From Mycobacterium sp. DL (GTDB taxonomy: Bacteria; Actinomycetota; Actinomycetes; Mycobacteriales; Mycobacteriaceae), in the NCBI RefSeq assembly GCF_039729195.1, contig NZ_CP155796.1:1054001-1118000 (forward strand): a DNA stretch of 64,000 nucleotides, read 5' to 3'. This document shows positions 27,559 to 35,603 of this stretch, piece after piece. The translations under genes were made by a program, and so were the position numbers. The notes under the pieces were generated by a model. That model made no database searches, was not told where the DNA came from, and was given only the letters and a program-made list of their open reading frames with translations. Within the stretch, counting starts at the first letter, position 1. Each line of letters begins with the position of its first letter.

Positions 27559-29850
27559 TCACGCGCGGGGACGGGACTTGTCGGGGTCGTAGAACGGAAA
27601 GGTGCTGACGGTGGCGGGTATTCGCTTGCGGTGGCCGTCGAGCTTGCCGACCTCGACCTGGGTGCCGGGCTCGGTGTACTGAACTGCGATCCGGCACAAC
27701 GCGATACTCGTGCTCAGGATGGGGGACCGGACACCGCTGGTGATGACGCCGACCTGGGAGCGGCCGATGTGCACACAGTCGCCGTGCTCGGCTACCTCGT
27801 TGCCGTCGAGGCGAAGTCCGACCAGTGCGCGCTGCGGATGGGCCTTCCGTTCGATCAGCGCCTCCCGGCCGACGAAGTCGTCGGCCTTGGTCTTCAACGG
27901 GACGGTGAACCCGATGCCGGCCTCGAAAGGGTCTATCTGGTCGTCGAACTCATGGCCTGCGGCGACCAGGCCGGACTCGACCCGCAACAATTCCAGTGCA
28001 TCCAGACCGAGCGGTGCCAGGCCATGCGGTGCGCCGGCGTTCCACACCCGGTCCCACAGCGTCTCGGCGTCGTCGGGGTGGACCCACAGTTCGTAGCCGA
28101 GTTCGCCGGAGTACCCGGTACGCGATACGAGTAGCGGCACTCCTTCGGGACCTCCGAGGCGCCCGATCAGGAAGCGGAACCAGCCCAGATCCCGCAGCGC
28201 CGGTTGGCCCGGTGGACTCCACACCAGGTCGGCGAGCAGGTCTCGACTCGCCGGACCCTGGACGGCGATGTTGTGCATCTGATCGGAGGAGTCCTTGATC
28301 CAGACCTGCTTGAGGCCGAGCCTGTCCGCCTGGGTGCGCAGCCAGACGCCGTCGTACGGATCGCCACCGATGAACCGGAAGTTGTTGTCACCCAGACGAA
28401 GCACGGTGCAGTCGTCGACGACACCGCCGGCTTCGGTGCACATCGCCGAATACACGACCTGACCGCGGGCCAACCGACGGATGTTGCGGGTGAGCGTCGC
28501 CTGCAGCAGCGCTTCGGCATCGGGGCCGAGCACCTCGAACTTGCGCAGCGCGGACAGATCCATCACGGCGACCCGCTCGCGGCAGGCCCAGTACTCCTGG
28601 TGCGCGCCGAAGTTGTCGAAGCCGGTGGGCAGCCAGTAGCCGCGGTACTCGGTGAATTGTGCTGTCAGCTTCTCGGTTCGGGCCGCAAACGCGGTCGGCT
28701 TGGTCAACACCGGCTCCGATTCCGGCGTGAGCCGATGTCCCACCGCAACAGAGAACCTCCTGGTCGAGTCGTAGACACGGACGTGGATGTCGGTGGGCAG
28801 CCAGCCGTTGGCCGGATCGATGTCGTCGGGGCATGCCGACGATGCGCAGACCAGGTCTGTGGACGCGCGGAACAACACGTAGTCGCCGGCACGTGACCAC
28901 GGTTCGTCGGAGATCAACTGATGCTGCGCGTCGAAGGCGGTGTTGTAGAACAGGTTCAGGGCCGGCCATCCCTGGCGGGCGGCGATGCCGAACCCGTCGA
29001 GGGCGACGTTGAAGTTGTCGGTGCAGTTGACGTGGCCCGGGTAACCCTGGTCGGCGTAGTACTTGGCGGTGCACGCCAGCGCAAACGTGTCATGGCGACC
29101 CACCGTGTCGCGAACCACCTCGACGAGGGGGCGCGCGCGACGGTCGAAGAACTTCCCGAACAGTCCCGGTTGCGGGTAGGCGCCGCCGCCGATGGTCCGG
29201 GTGGTGGTGGCGTCCAACCCGAACTCGGAGCCGTCACCGAGGGCGCGGGCGTCGAAGGCCAGGAAGTCCGAACACTGCCGGCCCGCCACATCGATGATCT
29301 GGATGAACTGGCCGGCACGCACTTCATACGACGATGCGGTCGAGGCGTCGATGTGCATGTCCCACAGTGGTTCCGCCAATGGCGCGGGTAGCTCCTGCGG
29401 TTCGGGCCGAGTCGGATCGGCGCGACGGACCTCGACGACCACCTCCGAGGGCGGGTTCGGGTCGGCTTGCGCCAGGCGCATCGGCGATGCCGGCGCGGCG
29501 ATGAGGACGACGGCGTCGTCGTCGACGGGGAAGCCGACGCGGGTGCCCGCCGCCGAGTCCGTGTCGAAGAGTCGGGTGGCCACGGCGTCGTGCTGCTCCA
29601 CCCGATGTCGGGACAGCAGCGTCAGGATGCGACCGGCGGCGTAGCCGTTTTCGTCGGGGCCGGCGACCAGATGCCGCAGCACGGTCGCCGCCGCGTCGGG
29701 TTGTGCGCCGGCGACAGCGCGGGGGTCGGAGGCGAGCACGGTCAGTTCAGCGGGCTGGCGGCCGTGGTGGTCGATGATCTCGAGTCGATCACCACCGAAG
29801 ACCCGGACCGCGGTGACCGATCCCGGAGCGACTCGGAATCGCTCGATCAT
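27559..29850 (-). CDS. tdm: TMAO demethylase-like protein (DUF1989 + GcvT/THF-binding domain)
   Basis: This 763-residue fusion has an N-terminal half of DUF1989 type and a C-terminal half (about 395-763) of GcvT type, with ending HRKRIPATVSTFPFYDPDKSRPR. The N-terminal half has a cysteine set expected for a zinc site: Cys260 (ALACTAKYY), Cys276 (GYPGHVNCTDNF, with His273 nearby) and Cys340 (CASSACPDDID). This exact two-domain layout and length is that of TMAO demethylase (Tdm), which splits TMAO to dimethylamine and formaldehyde and passes the one-carbon unit to tetrahydrofolate. It lies between a Tmm-like FMO gene and a cupin gene. An alternative is another DUF1989-GcvT aminomethyltransferase. 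Confidence 0.72.
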   Translation of the reverse strand: MIERFRVAPGSVTAVRVFGGDRLEIIDHHGRQPAELTVLASDPRAVAGAQPDAAATVLRHLVAGPDENGYAAGRILTLLSRHRVEQHDAVATRLFDTDSAAGTRVGFPVDDDAVVLIAAPASPMRLAQADPNPPSEVVVEVRRADPTRPEPQELPAPLAEPLWDMHIDASTASSYEVRAGQFIQIIDVAGRQCSDFLAFDARALGDGSEFGLDATTTRTIGGGAYPQPGLFGKFFDRRARPLVEVVRDTVGRHDTFALACTAKYYADQGYPGHVNCTDNFNVALDGFGIAARQGWPALNLFYNTAFDAQHQLISDEPWSRAGDYVLFRASTDLVCASSACPDDIDPANGWLPTDIHVRVYDSTRRFSVAVGHRLTPESEPVLTKPTAFAARTEKLTAQFTEYRGYWLPTGFDNFGAHQEYWACRERVAVMDLSALRKFEVLGPDAEALLQATLTRNIRRLARGQVVYSAMCTEAGGVVDDCTVLRLGDNNFRFIGGDPYDGVWLRTQADRLGLKQVWIKDSSDQMHNIAVQGPASRDLLADLVWSPPGQPALRDLGWFRFLIGRLGGPEGVPLLVSRTGYSGELGYELWVHPDDAETLWDRVWNAGAPHGLAPLGLDALELLRVESGLVAAGHEFDDQIDPFEAGIGFTVPLKTKADDFVGREALIERKAHPQRALVGLRLDGNEVAEHGDCVHIGRSQVGVITSGVRSPILSTSIALCRIAVQYTEPGTQVEVGKLDGHRKRIPATVSTFPFYDPDKSRPRA

Positions 29851-29866
29851 GCTGTCGTGCAGAAGA

Positions 29867-30295
29867 TCACGGTGCGAACGACCGGTAGCCGACGTAGAAC
29901 GCCAGTGCCCGGTCCGGGGTGGAGAACAGGATGCGAGAACCCTTCGGGAAGAAGATGGCGTCCTTCGCCTTGGCGATCTGCACCTGGCCGGTGTCCGCGT
30001 TCTCCAGGCGGAACTCGCCTTCGAGCACGATCTTCATCTCGTCGTAGTCGTAGTAGTAGTCCAGAGGGGCGTCGGTGTTGCGGAGTTCGAAGTAGCCCGA
30101 ACACATCGGCACCCCGTTGGGGTTGGCGTAGACGTCGTCGATGAAGCCCTCGGTGCCCGGGTACTGCTCCAACGGCATCTGCGGCAGGGTCTGCCAGAAA
30201 CCGGATGTCACCAGGAATGTCGGAGCTTCGGTGCTTGTCGTGACGCCTCCAGCGTGATCTCTCGTATGAAACAAAGTCTGATACGAGGAAACCAC
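29867..30295 (-). CDS. Cupin-fold protein (EutQ-like) of the Tmm-Tdm operon
   Basis: About 142 residues with a cupin barrel: YYYDYDEMKIVLEGEFRLENADTGQVQIAKAKDAIFFPKGSRILFSTPDRALAFYVGYR. The YDEMKIVLEGE and DAIFFPKGS segments match EutQ-like/ethanolamine cupins. The metal ligands of typical cupins (HxH) are replaced by other residues, so metal binding is doubtful. The function in amine catabolism is unknown. It precedes the Tdm-like gene by 16 bases. The start is uncertain: GTG 30295 is the longest frame, but a perfect CTCGTAT/ATACGAG repeat (30261-30287) sits over the first codons; TTG 30274 and GTG 30211 are alternatives. Confidence 0.65.
   Translation of the reverse strand: MVSSYQTLFHTRDHAGGVTTSTEAPTFLVTSGFWQTLPQMPLEQYPGTEGFIDDVYANPNGVPMCSGYFELRNTDAPLDYYYDYDEMKIVLEGEFRLENADTGQVQIAKAKDAIFFPKGSRILFSTPDRALAFYVGYRSFAP
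30261..30287. promoter_or_regulatory. CTCGTAT/ATACGAG inverted repeat at head of the Tmm-Tdm operon
   Basis: A perfect 7-bp repeat with a 13-base centre lies near the cupin gene start. It could be an operator for the operon, in which case the cupin start lies downstream of it. Confidence 0.5.
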
Positions 30296-30373
30296 GGGCT
30301 GGTTTCCGGGAGATTACTCTCCGTAGCCACCAGGTATCGCTTGGCGCCTGCGGCGCCGGACACCGTTGACTGG

Positions 30374-30437
30374 CCGCGGAATAGCGTTCCGGGTTGCGAT
30401 CGGGGCCTCGATCACTGCCCGGAATGCTATTCCGCGG
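30374..30437. repeat. Long hairpin with GGAATAGC core
   Basis: The arms at 30374-30393 and 30418-30437 pair over 20 bases with one G/A difference. It shares the GGAATnGC-RTTCC core and the position of the mismatch with the element at 9259-9321. It lies between the flippase-like gene's stop (30451) and the cupin gene, just downstream of the former. Confidence 0.75.
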
Positions 30438-30450
30438 CAGAAGCGGGGCG

Positions 30451-32841
30451 CTAGATCATGTCGTTGCGGGTGAGCCACCGCATGATCGGCCAGCCGATGA
30501 ACACCGGCAGCCAGCAGGTCAGGATCCGGTACAGCAGCACCGACGGCACCGCGATCGCCGCGGGCACGCCGAACGCGGCGAGGCCGCCGATCAGCGCGGC
30601 CTCCACGGCGCCGACACCACCGGGTGTGGGCGCGGCCGCGGCGAGCGTGCCGCCCACCATCGTCACGATCGTGACGGTGACGAAGCTGACGTCGCCGCCG
30701 AATGCTTCGATGCTCGCCCACAGTGCCAGTGCGGCCCCGAGAGTGGTTGCCGCACAACCGAGTACGATCACCGCCAGCCGCTTGGGCTCGCGGGCCAGCT
30801 CGCCGAGGTCGTCGAGGACCTCCTTGAGGCGTGGTCGCACCGCGGTGGCCAGCCAGTGACGCAGCTTCGGCACGAACAGGAACACTCCGACGACCCCGAG
30901 TGCGGCACCGGCGATCAGGTACAGCACGGTGGCGCTCGGCACGAAGCGTGACAGGTCCGCCGACACCCCGACCGCGGCGCTGAAGAAGATCAGCAGGGTG
31001 AGATGGGTGATGACCTGCACCGACTGCTGAAGAGCCACAGCGGTGGTGGCGCGCAGCGCGCCCAGTCCGCCCTTCTGCAGGAACCTCGTGCTCAGTGCCA
31101 GGCCACCGACCCCGGCGGGTGTGGTCGTCGCGGCGAACGTGTTCGCCACCTGCATGATGGCCAGGTTGCGGAACTTCACCAATCCGTCCGCACACGCCCA
31201 CAGCGCGGCGCCCGCACCGAGGTACTTCAGCGCCGACACCGCCAACCCGGCCAGCGCCCACCACCAGTTCGCCGAGCGTAACTCGGAGAAGAACACCGGC
31301 ACCGAGGCGATGAACGGATACGCGACATACACCAACGCGACCAGCAGCACGATCTGGATCAGCTGGCCGCGGGTGAACCGGGTGATGGTCTCGGCCTTGA
31401 TCTGATCGGCCCCGGTCTGCCGTTTCACCTCGTCGCGGGCGGTGGACAGCGCGGTGCCCGCGTCGCGCACCGACACCCAGACCCGGCTCGGGACAGCTGA
31501 TTTGGTGAGGCGACGCGATGCCGCCAGCACGGTCTCGTTGCCGAAGACGGTGATCGCCGCGCGCACCGCCGGTTCGGCTCCGTAGAGGTCGGTCGTGGTC
31601 AGCAGCAGCTGGGCGATGTCGCTGTGCAGATGAGCGTCCGAGGCGCCGTACTCGGCGTAGGTGAAGCCGCCGAACATCGGGGTGCCCTCGACGACCGTGA
31701 TCTCCTTGCTGCGCAGGTCACCGTGGGAGATCTGCTGGCTGTGGAGGATTCCGAGGGAATCCCAGACCCGCGTCACGGGTGTCTCGTCCACGCAGTCGTC
31801 GATCGGGGTACCCCGGGGCGGTCGATGGCCGTAGACGGTCCAGCCGCGGTCCAGCGTGGCCACCGCGATCGGCGAGGTGTTGGCCAGCCCGAGGTCCCCG
31901 ACGGCGACGGCCATCAGCGCGCGGTGTTCGACGGCGCGGCGCATCGAGGTCTGCAGGGGTGCGGTCTCACTGTCGCGTAGCCGGAGCTTGCCCCAGAACT
32001 GGCGCAGCGCACCGCCGCCGCGTTGATGGGGTCCGTACAGTTCGACGAGCGCGACGCAGGCTTCGGCAGCGTCGGATTCCCTGCCGTCGGTGGCGGTGAG
32101 CACCAGCGGCCCGCGCCCGGCCGGCCGGACGACCTTCAGCTCCGACACCCGGAACCCGCGTCGTGTCATGGCCCGCACCGCGCCGTCCAGCGGCACCTCC
32201 AGCGCCGGCGTGCCGACGACGAGGACCACCAGCGCGCCGACGAACCAGCCCACCGCGAGCCCGAGCAGTGACCGGGCCGGCACGACCGCGCTGACCACCA
32301 GATGAATCGGGACGAAGGCCAGCAGCAACGCCCACCACCAGCGCCGCCAGCGAGCCGGCAGCCACGGGCCCGACACCGTCAACACCGCCGCGAGCATCGC
32401 GATCCACCGCGGATCGTCGAGGAACTGCGAGAGCAGCCCGTCGAGGCGGTCGGTCAGGTCGAAGTGCCATTGCGGCGCGGCGATGCCGTTGCCGGTGATC
32501 GACAGCGACAGGATGGCGATGATCCCGGCCGCAGCGTAGGCGCCCAGCAGCTTCCATTGGCGCGCGACGATCAGCCCGATGAGAATCATGAACGGCAGCG
32601 CCAGGATCGCCACGCCGTAGACGAGGTAGACGGCGTTGGACTGCGTGGGGCTGAGCACGCCGACCAGATCGGACAGCGATTTCTCCAGCGCCTCCCACTC
32701 GTAGCGGGTGATCAGCGAACTGGTGATGACGACGACCAGGAAGGCCGTGGCCAGCATCAACCGGACGATGTCGTTGGTTCGCCGCGTCAACGGTTGGAGC
32801 AGGCTTCCTGAGACAGCGATGTCCCGCCCGTCAACTCGCAT
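30451..32841 (-). CDS. Flippase-like (UPF0104/LPG synthase TM) protein with internal pseudokinase
   Basis: The 796-residue protein has three parts: about seven helices (30-230), a cytoplasmic kinase-like domain (about 230-470) and an eight-helix C-terminal domain of the lysylphosphatidylglycerol-synthase TM/UPF0104 type (470-796, with TPAGVGGLALSTRFL and APTPGGVGAVEAALIGG). The middle domain keeps a catalytic-loop-like ISHGDLRSKEIT but the DFG aspartate position reads FGGF, so it should be a pseudokinase. Family members flip polyprenyl or lipid-linked precursors or lack known roles. It starts at ATG 32841 and stands alone. Confidence 0.75.
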   Translation of the reverse strand: MRVDGRDIAVSGSLLQPLTRRTNDIVRLMLATAFLVVVITSSLITRYEWEALEKSLSDLVGVLSPTQSNAVYLVYGVAILALPFMILIGLIVARQWKLLGAYAAAGIIAILSLSITGNGIAAPQWHFDLTDRLDGLLSQFLDDPRWIAMLAAVLTVSGPWLPARWRRWWWALLLAFVPIHLVVSAVVPARSLLGLAVGWFVGALVVLVVGTPALEVPLDGAVRAMTRRGFRVSELKVVRPAGRGPLVLTATDGRESDAAEACVALVELYGPHQRGGGALRQFWGKLRLRDSETAPLQTSMRRAVEHRALMAVAVGDLGLANTSPIAVATLDRGWTVYGHRPPRGTPIDDCVDETPVTRVWDSLGILHSQQISHGDLRSKEITVVEGTPMFGGFTYAEYGASDAHLHSDIAQLLLTTTDLYGAEPAVRAAITVFGNETVLAASRRLTKSAVPSRVWVSVRDAGTALSTARDEVKRQTGADQIKAETITRFTRGQLIQIVLLVALVYVAYPFIASVPVFFSELRSANWWWALAGLAVSALKYLGAGAALWACADGLVKFRNLAIMQVANTFAATTTPAGVGGLALSTRFLQKGGLGALRATTAVALQQSVQVITHLTLLIFFSAAVGVSADLSRFVPSATVLYLIAGAALGVVGVFLFVPKLRHWLATAVRPRLKEVLDDLGELAREPKRLAVIVLGCAATTLGAALALWASIEAFGGDVSFVTVTIVTMVGGTLAAAAPTPGGVGAVEAALIGGLAAFGVPAAIAVPSVLLYRILTCWLPVFIGWPIMRWLTRNDMI

Positions 32842-32930
32842 ATGGCAACGATCTCTCGGATTGGCTGGTGAACCGTGTACGACTCACGCAACAACTTAGC
32901 GAGTGTTCGGTGCTCTCCGGTACATGCGAC

Positions 32931-32956
32931 AGGGGCACCCCTGGTGAGATGCCCCT
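32931..32956 (-). terminator. Stem-loop after small secreted protein gene
   Basis: AGGGGCA (32931-32937) pairs with TGCCCCT (32950-32956). It sits 17 bases beyond the stop of the 32973-33290 gene on its 3' side. There is no T-tract, so the call is modest. Confidence 0.4.
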
Positions 32957-32972
32957 CGCAGTGCGGCGGTGG

Positions 32973-33290
32973 TCAGCCGATGTCGACGAAGTAGAAACGG
33001 CCGGTGTTCTCCACGACCCGGTCGGTGTTGTTGCGATTGTCTCCCTGGCGGTCCATCTTCACGACCACTTGCATCATCTGCGGGCCGGGCCGGACCGCCA
33101 CGACGTCGGCTTCCTCAATTGGAACGCTGCTGACTCGGTTGACCACGACGTAGTTGCCGTCCGCCTTGAGCATCTCGATCATGTCCACGGCGTTGCCTCC
33201 CCCGGGGGCCGCTGCTGCGGGTGCGGCCAATCCGACGATCGCGGCTGCGAGTCCGGCGAATCCGGCAGTGGTGAGAGTGGTGATGTTCAT
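32973..33290 (-). CDS. Small secreted protein A, unknown function
   Basis: The 105-residue product has a signal peptide of about 28 residues ending APAAAAPGG, and a short mature domain with DMIEMLKADGNYVVVNRVSSVPIEEADVVAVRPGP ... GRFYFVDIG. It is paralogous to the next gene (33427-33732), sharing the ALVGLAAPAAAAP signal, a DG-N-x-V-VNR core and the FYFVD end. The mature part is about 75 residues and has no cysteine. I do not recognise a named family; it looks like the mycobacterial secreted DUF proteins of this size. Confidence 0.65.
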   Translation of the reverse strand: MNITTLTTAGFAGLAAAIVGLAAPAAAAPGGGNAVDMIEMLKADGNYVVVNRVSSVPIEEADVVAVRPGPQMMQVVVKMDRQGDNRNNTDRVVENTGRFYFVDIG

Positions 33291-33381
33291 GAGTGGGCCT
33301 GCGCTTTCTGCGGTCTGAACGGCTTCTTACTCGGGGGTGTGGCGACAGGCTGAAGGCGTTACACGGGTCGGACGCTTCACG

Positions 33382-33417
33382 ACAAAGGGGCGCCTCCTGG
33401 TGGAGGCGCCCCTTTGT
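33382..33417 (-). terminator. Strong GC-rich stem-loop after small secreted protein B
   Basis: The arms at 33382-33397 and 33402-33417 pair perfectly over 16 bases around a 4-base loop. It follows the stop of the 33427-33732 gene by 9 bases. The flank is TTTGT rather than a long T-tract, as is common for mycobacterial terminators. Confidence 0.75.
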
Positions 33418-33426
33418 GTGGGGGTG

Positions 33427-33732
33427 TCAGTTGACGTCGACGAAGTAGACGTGGCCGGTGGTCTCGAGGATCCGGTCGTCGCCCTGGGCGTCCCAGACGT
33501 ACTCGTTGATCGCCGGGCCCTGGCGGACCGAGGTGACGCTGGAAGCGTCGAGTGCGGTGGAGCCCTGGCGGTTGACGATGACCCGGTTCCCGTCGGCTTC
33601 GAGTGAGCTGATGGTGTCGGTGGCGGAGCCTCCGGCGGGGGCGGCGGCGGCCGGTGCGGCCAGGCCCACGAGGGCGGCGGCGAATCCTGCGACAGCGGCG
33701 GTGGTGGCGGTGATGGCGGTGGTGTTCTTCAT
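33427..33732 (-). CDS. Small secreted protein B, unknown function (paralogue of A)
   Basis: This 101-residue precursor has a signal peptide of about 32 residues ending APAAAAP and a mature region of about 70 residues (TISSLEADGNRVIVNRQGSTALDASSVTSVRQGP, then ETTGHVYFVDVN). The similarity to the downstream gene shows tandem duplication. A perfect hairpin follows its stop codon. The family is not known to me, and no catalytic residues are evident. Confidence 0.65.
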   Translation of the reverse strand: MKNTTAITATTAAVAGFAAALVGLAAPAAAAPAGGSATDTISSLEADGNRVIVNRQGSTALDASSVTSVRQGPAINEYVWDAQGDDRILETTGHVYFVDVN

Positions 33733-33839
33733 TGTTCTGCTCTTCCCTATGTGTGGATCTTGTTGCTTCTGACCGGTCCAACCGCGCCCCCGCAGTGTTC
33801 ATTTCCCCTGGCAGCAATTGAGCGACCCCTGGCAGAAAC

Positions 33840-33922
33840 CCACCCCCAACCCCCGCCGAAACGGTATTCCACGCGCCAAAAACCCACGAAAGACCGCACA
33901 GAACGCAATCTCGGCGAACAGG
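33840..33922 (-). repeat. 83-bp dispersed repeat, copy 1 (downstream of recD)
   Basis: This segment equals the reverse complement of 62161-62243 at 82 of 83 positions. It begins 10 bases beyond the recD stop. Relative to recD it runs in the same orientation as copy 2 does relative to the TetR gene, so both copies lie 3' of a gene in the same orientation. Confidence 0.85.
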
Positions 33923-33932
33923 GGAAGGGGTC

Positions 33933-35603
33933 TCAGCGCAGGCGGCGGGCCAGGCCGGACGCGCGGACGACCCGCCGCGAGATCGCCTCCCGGATCGCCG
34001 GCTCGGAGCCGACGACCCGCACCCGGTGCTTGGCACGGGTCACAGCGGTGTAGAACAGCTCGCGGGTCAGAAGCCGCGATTCCTCCTGCGGCAGCAGCAC
34101 GGTGATCTCGTCGGCCTGGCTGCCCTGGCTCTTGTGAATGGTCATCGCATGCATGGTGTCGACGTCGGAGAGTCGGCCGGTCGCGAACTCCACCGGTCCG
34201 GCGCCCGACCCGACAACCGCGCACAGCCCGGTCCCGCGTACCACCGTCACGCCGGTGTCCCCGTTGTACAGGCCGAGCCCGTAGTCGTTGGCCGTCACCA
34301 GCACCGGCCGCCCGGCGTACCAGTCGGTCCAGATCGGTTCACCCGTCGAGTCGGTCAGCCACCGCTCGATCTGCCGGTTCCAGTGCTGTACGCCGAATAG
34401 TCCGCGGCGGTGGGCGCACAGCAGCCGGTGCTCACCCAAGGCCGCCAACCCCGCCGCGCCGTCGCCACGCACTGCAGCCTCACGCAGCCGCAGTGCGTGC
34501 GGCAGCAGCACGGTGCGTAGCTGTTCACCGGGCTCGTCGGTGTCGAGCCACTCGATGTGCTCGCCACCGGCCGCGAGCAACTCGATCACCCGGTCGTCGT
34601 CACCGTCGCGGATGGCGGTCGCCAACGCGCCGATCGACTCGCCGAACCGATGTGAGGTCTGCAGTGACACGATCCGGACGTCGTCGCGCCCGCCGAGCCC
34701 GTCGACCAGGTCCGCCAGTACAGCACCGGCTTCCACCGAGGCCAACTGATCCGCGTCGCCGACCAGCAGTAGGCGGCTGTCCGGGCGCACCGCCTCCAGC
34801 AGTCGGGCCATCAGCGTCAGCGAGACCATCGACGTCTCGTCGACCACGATGACGTCGTGGGGCAACCGGTTCTCGCGATGATGGCGGAATCGCGACGAGT
34901 TGCCCGGCAGCGATCGCAGCAGCCGGTGCAGCGTCGAGGACGTCAACTCCGGCAGCCGATCCCGATCGACCGGATCGAGGGCGTCGACCTCCAACTGCAC
35001 TGCTTCCAGCAGTCTCGCGGCGGCCTTGCCGGTCGGCGCCGCCAGCGCGATCCGCAGCGGCGGCTGCCCGGCCAGCGACGCCTGCTCGGCCAGAAGCGCC
35101 AGCAACCGGGCCACGGTGGTGGTCTTCCCGGTGCCGGGCCCTCCGGTCAGCACCGTAAGTGATTGTGTCAGCGCGACTTCGGCCGCCGATCGCTGCTCCT
35201 CCCAGCCTGCGGGGAACAACCGATCCAGGCTCGGCACCGTGCCGCGCAGCGTCGAGGCCAACAACGCCAGCACGTCGTCACACACCTGCTGTTCCTCGAG
35301 CCAGTACCTGTCGAGATACAGCAGGTCGCCGAAGAGTCGCAGCACCGGCGTCTTGACCACCATCGGGCTGTCGGTGACCGCGGCCAGCCAGTCATCGGGC
35401 GCCGGCCAGGGTAACTCGGGACGTCCGACCTGTTCTGCGACCGAGCGCAGATCGACGCACACCGACCCGCCGCGAAGCGCTCTCACTGCGACGGCGACCG
35501 CCAATGCGACTGTTTCGTCGGGCTCCCCGGCGAGCGCGGTCAGACGTCGCGCGACGTGGATGTCGGCTGGTTCGAAGAGGTCGGTGAACGTCTCGAGGAT
35601 CAT
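33933..35603 (-). CDS. recD: Exodeoxyribonuclease V alpha chain RecD
   Basis: The 556-residue helicase has a Walker A GGPGTGKTTT at about 154-163, a second helicase motif VIVDETSMVS, GDADQLASVEAGAVLADL and the C-terminal motif MTIHKSQGSQADEI. RecD is the 5'-3' motor of RecBCD that unwinds duplex ends for resection. The start ATG 35603 overlaps the RecB stop as ATGA, so expression is coupled. A frame extending to 35789 lies inside recB and is rejected. In mycobacteria RecBCD is reported to act in single-strand annealing rather than the main recombination route. Confidence 0.93.
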   Translation of the reverse strand: MILETFTDLFEPADIHVARRLTALAGEPDETVALAVAVAVRALRGGSVCVDLRSVAEQVGRPELPWPAPDDWLAAVTDSPMVVKTPVLRLFGDLLYLDRYWLEEQQVCDDVLALLASTLRGTVPSLDRLFPAGWEEQRSAAEVALTQSLTVLTGGPGTGKTTTVARLLALLAEQASLAGQPPLRIALAAPTGKAAARLLEAVQLEVDALDPVDRDRLPELTSSTLHRLLRSLPGNSSRFRHHRENRLPHDVIVVDETSMVSLTLMARLLEAVRPDSRLLLVGDADQLASVEAGAVLADLVDGLGGRDDVRIVSLQTSHRFGESIGALATAIRDGDDDRVIELLAAGGEHIEWLDTDEPGEQLRTVLLPHALRLREAAVRGDGAAGLAALGEHRLLCAHRRGLFGVQHWNRQIERWLTDSTGEPIWTDWYAGRPVLVTANDYGLGLYNGDTGVTVVRGTGLCAVVGSGAGPVEFATGRLSDVDTMHAMTIHKSQGSQADEITVLLPQEESRLLTRELFYTAVTRAKHRVRVVGSEPAIREAISRRVVRASGLARRLR

